7,610 nucleotides of DNA from the NCBI GenBank assembly GCA_026014845.1, contig JAOZHM010000205.1, positions 1-7,610 on the forward strand, given 5' to 3'. Made by a program: the position numbers and the translations under genes. This document shows, piece by piece, positions 1 to 5,443 of the stretch (the first letter of the stretch is position 1; each line of letters begins with the position of its first letter). Below the pieces are notes generated by a model. That model made no database searches. It was not told where the DNA came from and saw only the letters and a program-made list of their open reading frames with translations. This stretch comes from Candidatus Bathyarchaeota archaeon. GTDB taxonomy: Archaea > Thermoproteota > Bathyarchaeia > Bathyarchaeales > Bathycorpusculaceae.

Positions 1-317
1 ATGCATTGACCCACCCGCAAAACCATTTGTGACTTTAGGTCTCTCCGTGTTCGATGGTAGATTTGAATTAACGCTCCAACTCGTCCATCTGGAGTCTCTT
101 CCGATGAAACCGTGCCTTCTATTCCTGCTTCTGCTGGAGACATGATGATAGAAGATGCAAAACCAGTCGCCGTCCTAGCTGCCGTTAACGCCCATTTTTC
201 GTTGTCTGCAGTTATCAATACTCTTCCAGCCCACATGGGAAACATTTCAGCAAAAGTGTCCACAATTTCACAGACGTTTCCGTTTTCAGCCTTATAGGTG
301 AATGTTTCTTCACTCAT
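1..317 (-). CDS. ftr: Formylmethanofuran:H4MPT formyltransferase, N-terminal part (runs off the window)
   Basis: Ftr transfers the formyl group from formylmethanofuran to N5 of tetrahydromethanopterin in the cytoplasm, the second step of the archaeal methyl branch. The gene is open from an ATG at 317 to the window edge, giving 105 codons of a family usually near 300 residues. Recognisable Ftr blocks are DTFAEMFP (residues 20-27), RVLITADNEKWA (32-43), ATGFASSIIMSPAEAGIE (50-67) and SEETPDGRVG (72-81), ending near RVGQC. A purine-rich ribosome site, AAAGGAAG, lies 8 nt before the ATG. The N-terminus is about ten residues longer than I remember for methanogen Ftr (inference). The gene follows the adenine deaminase remnant by 28 nt on the same strand. 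The family call is firm; completeness cannot be judged. Confidence 0.93.
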   Translation of the reverse strand, partial: MSEETFTYKAENGNVCEIVDTFAEMFPMWAGRVLITADNEKWALTAARTATGFASSIIMSPAEAGIEGTVSSEETPDGRVGALIQIYHRTRRDLKSQMVLRVGQC

Positions 318-325
318 CGTTTTCT

Positions 326-333
326 CTTCCTTT
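326..333 (-). promoter_or_regulatory. Shine-Dalgarno-like site for ftr
   Basis: AAAGGAAG on the minus strand, 8 nt upstream of the ATG at 317. It sets the ftr start. The same octamer precedes the cofE start chosen below. Confidence 0.55.
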
Positions 334-345
334 GTCTAGACTTTA

Positions 346-720
346 CTATACAAAGAGTGGGATGAATTTAAAATTTTTAACGTTCGCTAAGCCTTTATCC
401 GTTGCTCTTAGTTCTGGTAGTACTGGCAACGCAAGCAAAGAAAAATCCATGAAGGGCGACTCCATGGTGCAGCCCAGTTTTTTCCAAGCCTGTTGCAGCT
501 TCTCAATTTTCCTACAAACAACTGGCATTTCACCAGACATGACCCAGCTATCGGTAGCTCCACCAACGAAATTGTTTTTCCATCTTGAAAAGCCACTAAT
601 CCTCCACCAACCTCTACTAAGACATTGACCCCCGTCTCTGAAAACCAAATCGGCTTTCTCCATCCCCAAGGCAGTATTGACAAGAAGCCTTGTAACCTCT
701 TCCAATCTTGTTCTCTTCAT
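346..720 (-). pseudogene. ade: Adenine deaminase remnant with internal deletion and two frame changes
   Basis: Adenine deaminase converts adenine to hypoxanthine and is normally about 550-600 residues; only about 124 codons remain. The N-terminus looks original: a GAGGGG ribosome site (726-731) lies 5 nt before the ATG, and residues 22-30 read KADLVFRDG, like the family's first strand. The C-terminus in the same frame is also diagnostic: SPFMDFSLLALPVLPELR followed by KFIPLFV. Between them the homology moves to another frame, which reads VNVLVEVGGGLVAFQDG and ELPIAG. The frame is lost near the C run at 629-633 and regained near 543-545. One G fewer at the first and one more at the second restores continuous homology. 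Even then about 430 residues are missing, including the metal-binding His residues, so the product cannot be an active deaminase. The frame changes could be sequencing error; the deletion is harder to explain that way. Confidence 0.8.
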
Positions 721-863
721 GATTTCCCCTCAACATCTTGTCTATAACGAATACGTATGTAAATCAGCAAATTCAAAAAATCTGAAGACCTCTCTCTGTG
801 TCAACTATTATCGAAGTTCGAAACGTGGGAACACGCACGGTACATGTGACCATCTGGGAAAGC

Positions 864-1406
864 TTATTTTTTCACCTTAATTATTCTTAAGTAAATTAGA
901 TATGCTGGAATGATATTGATTAAAGCTTGAGTGGCGTTGAACAGCGCTATTGGAACGAGTAAACCCACCACAGCAGAAACTGGTATTGGATAAAAAAATG
1001 GAAGTAGATAGTAGTTTGCTATGGTCATTGTCGCCACTCGTAATGTGACAGCAACAGTTGAATTCAGAACAATATGTTTTCTCAGCAACGCAAAACCCAA
1101 TAAAGTCGCTAACTCTGCAATCAATTTTAGACTTCCTCCTGGAAGGTTTCCTCTCAGAAAAATAATTGAACATCCAATAAGACAAGTGTATACAGAGCAT
1201 AAAGGTCCGTAAGATAACAAACTAATCATAACGGGTATCCCTGTAAGGTCCCAAGAGATCCTTGGATAAAGTGGAAATGGAACATCAAAAGGTGGTCCAG
1301 GTATGATTTCCCATAATGCTGAAAGAGCGCCTAACATACTGGCAGCCGCAATTTCTCGAGTTCCAATCTTTTGCAAAGTATACACCGCTTTGTATAAAAA
1401 AGACAT
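864..1406 (-). CDS. ECF transporter S component, RibU-like (probable riboflavin uptake)
   Basis: This small hydrophobic membrane protein has about six transmembrane stretches, near residues 17-36, 56-70, 71-84, 93-108, 114-134 and 141-174. S components bind a vitamin and dock with a shared energising module (EcfT plus ATPases), which is not in this window. The stretch FPLYPRISWDLTGIPVMI (44-61) resembles the conserved loop of RibU-type riboflavin S components, so riboflavin is the likeliest substrate, though other vitamins remain possible. Riboflavin uptake would suit a neighbourhood of flavin enzymes. The gene lies 37 nt after the FpoF/FrhB-like gene on the same strand and may be cotranscribed. 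The ATG at 1406 has GGGGAAG only 1 nt upstream. A TTG at 1376 has GCGGTG (1383-1388) 6 nt upstream and would give 170 residues starting MQKIGTREIA, a more typical S-component N-terminus. Confidence 0.8.
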   Translation of the reverse strand: MSFLYKAVYTLQKIGTREIAAASMLGALSALWEIIPGPPFDVPFPLYPRISWDLTGIPVMISLLSYGPLCSVYTCLIGCSIIFLRGNLPGGSLKLIAELATLLGFALLRKHIVLNSTVAVTLRVATMTIANYYLLPFFYPIPVSAVVGLLVPIALFNATQALINIIPAYLIYLRIIKVKK

Positions 1407-1421
1407 TCTTCCCCGTCACAA

Positions 1422-1428
1422 TATATAA
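1422..1428 (-). promoter_or_regulatory. Possible TATA box for the ECF S-component gene
   Basis: TTATATA on the minus strand, in the 37-nt gap behind the FpoF/FrhB-like gene. Archaeal TATA boxes sit about 26 nt before the transcription start, which would put the start near 1399. That is inside the ATG-initiated reading frame but upstream of the alternative TTG start at 1376. Confidence 0.35.
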
Positions 1429-1443
1429 CACTTATCTCGTAAT

Positions 1444-2493
1444 CTACTTTGGCAAATCTTTAGGCGGCTTTCTCTTCTTTTTTGAAAGTTTAGTCAACAA
1501 ATTCAAAGCGTATGCATCTTTATCAACGGCCTTTACATCTAAGAATCCAGCTTTTTCAGCCTTCGAAAATAGTTCTTCGCCCTTTTCTGTACGAATGATC
1601 GTAAATGTCCATCCATCTAATCCTAAACCTCCTGTTGAAATGTCTGCCAGCTCTGAGCTGAAATCATCGCAAAATCTACAACTTTTTCGAGCGTGTTGTT
1701 TTGCTTCTGCGAGAGGAATAGTTTTGACTTCAGATTTTGTTTTAACCAATATTTTCCCTTTAATGTTCATCTTTTCTATGTCATTCAGGCTAAGGCCTAA
1801 TTTCTCGCGAACGTGTTTTTCCATGAGCCCTTCGTAGGTGAAACATTCTGAGCACATGAGCCCGATTAAGAACTGAAAAGGTTTGGCATATTTTTTTAAG
1901 CCAAGCATCTGAATTTTTCTGATTGCACGGATTTGGCAGGGCGTCCCTACAAAAGCCATGTTTGCTCTTTTCTGTTTGATTCCTTCTGCTAGGGCGAGGA
2001 TGTTAGGCGAGTAGGAGTACCTCGTTCCAGAACATTCCAAAATCTCCTCGGGGGTCGTTGCCAGTTTTGGAACCGGATAGAAAGGCTTCTCTTGACTGAT
2101 TCCCGAAACAATAGCACTATCGATAAGTCCCTCCTCTAAAGCAAACAACAAGAGTCCAGTAGCAACACCCCCATCTTGACAAACCTCCAGCACTTCATTT
2201 CTTCTTGCTTTAGCCACAACCAGTTGACGATACACCCCAAACTGTTCAGTGACTTTTCTTTCTCTGCCAAACACGAAATTCTCAGCCTCAGGCCATGACC
2301 ATTCATACTGAGGGCAGGCTCCTGCGCATATGCCGCAGACCTTACATTCTTTCACCAAACTTGGGTTTCCTTTCTTGTACTCCAAACAGTTGAAGGGGCA
2401 GACAACCACACATGTGCCACAGCCAACGCATTTCCCCGACGCAACAACACTTTTTCCCAGAGTCTCTTCAAAACTTACTTTGTTAAAGCTCAT
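1444..2493 (-). CDS. F420 hydrogenase/dehydrogenase beta-subunit family protein, FpoF/FqoF-like iron-sulfur flavoprotein
   Basis: This cytoplasmic FAD protein family oxidises or reduces coenzyme F420 and exchanges the electrons with iron-sulfur partners. The N-terminus carries two ferredoxin-type [4Fe-4S] motifs: C22, C25, C28, C32-Pro and C50, C53, C56, C60-Pro. The FrhB/FdhB core follows, with CQDGGVATGLLLFAL (105-119), SGTRYSYSPN (155-164), VGTPCQIRA (182-190), CSECFTYEG (214-222), CRFCDDFSSELADIS (272-286) and GGLG (288-291). At 349 residues, with a double-cluster N-terminus, it matches FpoF/FqoF (the F420H2-oxidising subunit of Fpo/Fqo) better than FrhB, which is shorter and lacks that domain. 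It has no partner subunit nearby. It is divergent from mtd, which uses the same cofactor. It may act alone as an F420H2:ferredoxin oxidoreductase or feed a distant complex; the partner is unknown. The start is ATG at 2493. Confidence 0.9.
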   Translation of the reverse strand: MSFNKVSFEETLGKSVVASGKCVGCGTCVVVCPFNCLEYKKGNPSLVKECKVCGICAGACPQYEWSWPEAENFVFGRERKVTEQFGVYRQLVVAKARRNEVLEVCQDGGVATGLLLFALEEGLIDSAIVSGISQEKPFYPVPKLATTPEEILECSGTRYSYSPNILALAEGIKQKRANMAFVGTPCQIRAIRKIQMLGLKKYAKPFQFLIGLMCSECFTYEGLMEKHVREKLGLSLNDIEKMNIKGKILVKTKSEVKTIPLAEAKQHARKSCRFCDDFSSELADISTGGLGLDGWTFTIIRTEKGEELFSKAEKAGFLDVKAVDKDAYALNLLTKLSKKKRKPPKDLPK

Positions 2494-2532
2494 TGTTAAT
2501 CACTGATAGAGAAAGAATAACCCAAGTTTGAG

Positions 2533-2538
2533 TTTAAA
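2533..2538 (-). promoter_or_regulatory. Possible TATA box for the FpoF/FrhB-like gene
   Basis: TTTAAA in the minus-strand context AAAAGTTTTAAACTC, preceded by A-rich bases that could serve as a BRE. It is about 42 nt before the ATG at 2493, predicting a leader of about 16 nt. No strong ribosome site is visible in that leader. Confidence 0.4.
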
Positions 2539-2620
2539 ACTTTTGCAATTAATCGAGTCTATAATGGGAAATGCTCGCTTGAAATCATTATCTGTGTCTT
2601 CGTAATTCTTTCTCAGCACC

Positions 2621-2689
2621 CGTTAATATGAAAACATTCGAAAACCACATAAGTGATGACGGTTTTTTAAGGTTAAACAGATATTAACG
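2621..2689. repeat. Perfect 9-bp inverted repeat in the divergent frhB-like/mtd intergenic region
   Basis: CGTTAATAT at 2621-2629 is the exact reverse complement of ATATTAACG at 2681-2689, with 51 bp between the arms. The right arm also belongs to a local palindrome, ATATT-AACG-AATAT (2681-2694), which ends on the first base of the TTG start of mtd. A regulator binding both arms could control one or both divergent genes. A role is inference only. Confidence 0.4.
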
Positions 2690-2693
2690 AATA

Positions 2694-3602
2694 TTGAAGA
2701 GGTGTAGGCTTATATCCGATTCGAACATTAGTCATGAAAGGGTTAAGGTTGGGGTTTTTAAGTGCGGTAACATCGCATCGTCACCATTGTTTGAACTTCT
2801 TCTGGATGAACTAGCTGATCGAAAAGACATTAGAACCAGAACCGTGACCACCGGTTCAAAAATGAGTGTTAGAGACATTGAAGACGCCTTGCCAAAAATC
2901 TTCGAATTTAGCCCAAGTCTCATAGTTTTTATATCGCCCAATCCGTCGATACCAGGGCCAGCAAAGGTCAGAGAGACGCTGTCAAACAGTGGCATACCTA
3001 GTGTGGTTGTTTCGGATGCTCCGGGAAAACGCGTTAAGACCGAACTTGAAGAGCAAGGGTTAGGGTATATAATTGTCATGGGTGACCCGCTTATTGGGGC
3101 GCGAAGAGAGTTTCTAGATCCAATAGAGATGGCGATATTTAATTCAAACATGATCAAGGTGCTTGCGATCACTGGCGTTTACAGGATTACTCATCAAGAA
3201 ATTGATAGATTGATACATTCAATTAAGACGGGATTAAGCCCAGTTTTACCTAAGTTGATAATTGATGTCAACGTCATTCGAGACAGATCGGATTTTAAAA
3301 ATCCCTACGCAAAAGCGAAAGCCTTAGCCGCATACGAACTGGCTGAGAAAATCGCAGAGATCAATATCCAAGCATGCTTTCGAGAGAAAGAAAGTGAGAA
3401 ATATATTCCCCTTGTCGCTTCTGCACATGAAATAGCTCAGATAGCTGCTAGACTAGCTGAAGAAGCCAGGGAAATTGAGAAATATAGCGACACCTTGGTA
3501 AGGAAACCCCATTCGAAGAGCGGGAAACTTAAAGTTAAGACCAAACTGATGCTTCCGCCAACCTTAGACGAAGAGTTTTATCGAAAATTGCTTGAAGAAT
3601 AA
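2694..3602 (+). CDS. mtd: F420-dependent methylene-H4MPT dehydrogenase
   Basis: Mtd interconverts methenyl- and methylene-tetrahydromethanopterin with F420/F420H2, in the cytoplasm. Family signatures run through the whole protein: KCGNI (23-27), FISPNPSIPGPAK (79-91), DAPG (108-111), DPLIGARREFLDP (131-143), NPYAKAKALAAYE (203-215) and VASAHEIAQIAA (241-252). The length of 302 includes an N-terminal extra of about 17 residues and a charged C-terminal tail. The start is uncertain. The only in-frame start before the conserved VKVGVFKCGN is TTG at 2694, which has no clear ribosome site. An ATG at 2734 is out of frame, but one extra G in the GGG at 2741-2743 would give MKGVKVGVFKCGN, a normal family N-terminus. 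The gene is divergent from the FpoF/FrhB-like gene and 107 nt upstream of the dehydrogenase fusion on the same strand. Confidence 0.93.
   Translation: MKRCRLISDSNISHERVKVGVFKCGNIASSPLFELLLDELADRKDIRTRTVTTGSKMSVRDIEDALPKIFEFSPSLIVFISPNPSIPGPAKVRETLSNSGIPSVVVSDAPGKRVKTELEEQGLGYIIVMGDPLIGARREFLDPIEMAIFNSNMIKVLAITGVYRITHQEIDRLIHSIKTGLSPVLPKLIIDVNVIRDRSDFKNPYAKAKALAAYELAEKIAEINIQACFREKESEKYIPLVASAHEIAQIAARLAEEAREIEKYSDTLVRKPHSKSGKLKVKTKLMLPPTLDEEFYRKLLEE
2710..2715 (+). promoter_or_regulatory. Candidate TATA box near the mtd start
   Basis: TTATAT preceded by purine-rich GAGGTGTAGG, which could be a BRE. It would place transcription near 2734-2739, at the out-of-frame ATG, and would rule out the TTG at 2694. 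A competing element, TTTTTTAA at 2663-2670, would place transcription at about 2693, right at the TTG. I cannot choose between them. Confidence 0.3.
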
Positions 3603-3614
3603 GAAATGGCGGTG

Positions 3615-3700
3615 CCCGAGAAGAGTATATATCTTACATATCTCTATATAAGGTATTTCGAATAGGTATATATTCTAGATGTTCCACTTACAGACTCGGG
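3615..3700 (+). promoter_or_regulatory. TATA-rich promoter region of the dehydrogenase fusion gene
   Basis: Three strong TATA-like elements lie in the 107-nt gap after mtd: TATATAT at 3626-3632, TATATAA at 3645-3651 and TATATAT at 3667-3673. The last would start transcription near 3696, giving a leader of about 14 nt before the TTG at 3710. The block is framed by CCCGAG (3615-3620) and its inverted copy CTCGGG (3695-3700). The fusion gene therefore probably has its own promoter in addition to any read-through from mtd. Confidence 0.45.
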
Positions 3701-3709
3701 TAGCAAAAA

Positions 3710-5443
3710 TTGAAAGTGCTTGAAATTTCACCTCTAGAAGACAAGAAGTTAGTCGTTTTGCTCACTGAAAAAGAGTACAATGAACCCTTTTGGGTAACTG
3801 AAACTCCTTCTACCTCACATTCTCCGATGCTTCACTCCCTCTTCAAGCCTTCCATAGCCTTCTTCAAGTTTTTAGAGAAAATGATCAAGAAAGTCAATCT
3901 TGACTTTGCAACAGAAGAGTTAGGTATGCGCTCGCAAAAAGAGTTTTACGAGGACAATGTTTTGGCTCAAACGTTTCAAGAGAAAAACGTACCTTTCTTC
4001 CCCGTTGACATCGACGGAAACGCCAAAATATACCTTGAAACCAGCTTAGATAAAAAGCGAGAGCTGAGAGACGGTATACTAAAATCCTTAGCTAAATTGT
4101 CCAATCAAAGAGGGAAAAAGCATTCCATGGAAGAGGAATACTTGGTTGCCTATGGTCAATGCTTACAACTTGAGGTTGAGGAACAAGAACGGGAAATAAG
4201 TTTTCCCATAAGGGAAAACTGGATTGTAATGGGTATTTTGGACCATGCTAGGGAGATTGAATCTAAAGAAGAGATTACCTGTCTTCATATATGTAGTCCA
4301 AAGCATGTAGACGGAGTCAAAAAACTTTTGGAATCCTTAGGCGTCCAAGTTGAAGCCATTAAACTCTCGAAGAAGATAATTTCAGTCAACGTTGAGGCTC
4401 GCTCCGATAGCCTGACGGATTTGTTGCAATCGATGCAGATTCAGGTGAAACCAGTCATTAGAAAGAAAACTTCAGGCGATTCACCGTATCTTCTTTTTTA
4501 CTTAGACACCGACCAGAGAGCTAGTCCCTTTGATATCTGTATGGCATACGATGCCGGATACAATGCTGTTATACCCTATGACAACGTAACCCCGGAAGAC
4601 GCTGAAAAAATCGTTCAAGACACTGTATTTTCGAGAGGGCCAAAAGCCGTTAAGCATACATGCTTCTTTATCGGCGGAAGAAACGCTGAAAAAGCTGAAG
4701 AAGTCCTTAATGCTGTAAGCAATGCGATGTTCCCACCTTTCAAAGCGAATATCATAATTGACCCAGGAGGTGCATACACAACAGCAGCAGCTATGGTTGC
4801 GAAAGTTGAAGATGCCCTTTCATCTCATAAACTTGGTGACCTATCAAACAAAACCTGCGCAGTTCTAGGCACGGGGGCTGTGGGACGGATAGCAGCGATG
4901 CTTTTAGCTAAGCTTGGATGCAATGTAATGATTGCCAGCCTTAATCCAAAGCGTACAAATGGAAAAGAATATGCTCAAAATGTCGCAAGGCTTCTTGCTG
5001 ATAGATATGGAGTGAACGTGACAGGTGTTTTTGCACCTACATCAACCAAGAAGCTTGAGATTTTAAAGAAAGCCGACGTAGTGTTTTGCGCTGCTACAAG
5101 AGGTGCTCGCATCATAGAGAAAAAATCACTAAAGGCACTTAAGCTCATGAAAGTTCTGGTTGACATAAACGCTGTCCCACCACTTGGCATAGAGGGTGTA
5201 GAGCTGAATGATGACATGAGAGAAAACGCACTCGGGATTTTCGGAATTGGAGCGCTCGCAGTCGGTGAGTTGAAGCATAAAGTAGAGACAGAGATTCTAA
5301 GAGAGGCACGAGACAATGGAAAAGAGGTATACAACTACAATCGGGCTTTACAGCTCGCGAGGAAACTGCTTCGAAAAGAAATCGTTCCAGCTGAACTAAC
5401 AATGACCTTGACGTATCCTCCTGTCAAGGGGGGTTCTAAGTAG
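3710..5443 (+). CDS. Two-domain protein: unrecognised N-terminal half fused to an MtdA/MtdB-type methylene-H4MPT dehydrogenase
   Basis: Residues about 258-560 are a complete NAD(P)-dependent methylene-tetrahydromethanopterin dehydrogenase of the MtdA/MtdB family, which at about 290-300 residues is normally the whole protein. Signatures are FYLDTDQRASPFD (263-275), YDAGYNAVIPYDNVTPED (280-297), FFIGG (319-323), DPGGAYTTAAA (351-361), the Rossmann loop LGTGAVGRIAA (386-396), VDINAVPPLGIEG (484-496) and FGIGALAVGELK (511-522). Basic residues after the second Rossmann strand (NPKR, 412-415) suggest NADP(H), but this is not certain. Residues 1-257 match no family I can name. They have an acidic segment ATEELGMRSQKEFYED (67-82), RENWIVMGILDHARE (168-182) and HICSPKHVDGVKKLLESLG (193-211). 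That order is faintly like TraB/PrgY proteins, a weak guess only. The start is TTG at 3710, with no good ribosome site; GTG at 3716 is an alternative. The position after mtd points to a C1 role. Confidence 0.85.
   Translation: MKVLEISPLEDKKLVVLLTEKEYNEPFWVTETPSTSHSPMLHSLFKPSIAFFKFLEKMIKKVNLDFATEELGMRSQKEFYEDNVLAQTFQEKNVPFFPVDIDGNAKIYLETSLDKKRELRDGILKSLAKLSNQRGKKHSMEEEYLVAYGQCLQLEVEEQEREISFPIRENWIVMGILDHAREIESKEEITCLHICSPKHVDGVKKLLESLGVQVEAIKLSKKIISVNVEARSDSLTDLLQSMQIQVKPVIRKKTSGDSPYLLFYLDTDQRASPFDICMAYDAGYNAVIPYDNVTPEDAEKIVQDTVFSRGPKAVKHTCFFIGGRNAEKAEEVLNAVSNAMFPPFKANIIIDPGGAYTTAAAMVAKVEDALSSHKLGDLSNKTCAVLGTGAVGRIAAMLLAKLGCNVMIASLNPKRTNGKEYAQNVARLLADRYGVNVTGVFAPTSTKKLEILKKADVVFCAATRGARIIEKKSLKALKLMKVLVDINAVPPLGIEGVELNDDMRENALGIFGIGALAVGELKHKVETEILREARDNGKEVYNYNRALQLARKLLRKEIVPAELTMTLTYPPVKGGSK

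Noticed and set aside
769..785. Minus-strand T run (six T at 775-780) as a terminator for the ECF S-component gene
   Set aside because: It is short, lies about 85 nt after the stop, has no stem, and is followed by AT-rich sequence that could equally be promoter for the adenine deaminase remnant.
721..863. Short palindromes (CGTGggaaCACG, GGTACATGTGACC) in the gap before the adenine deaminase remnant
   Set aside because: The stems are only 4-5 bp with mismatches, too weak to call an RNA element or operator. I see no gene in this gap.
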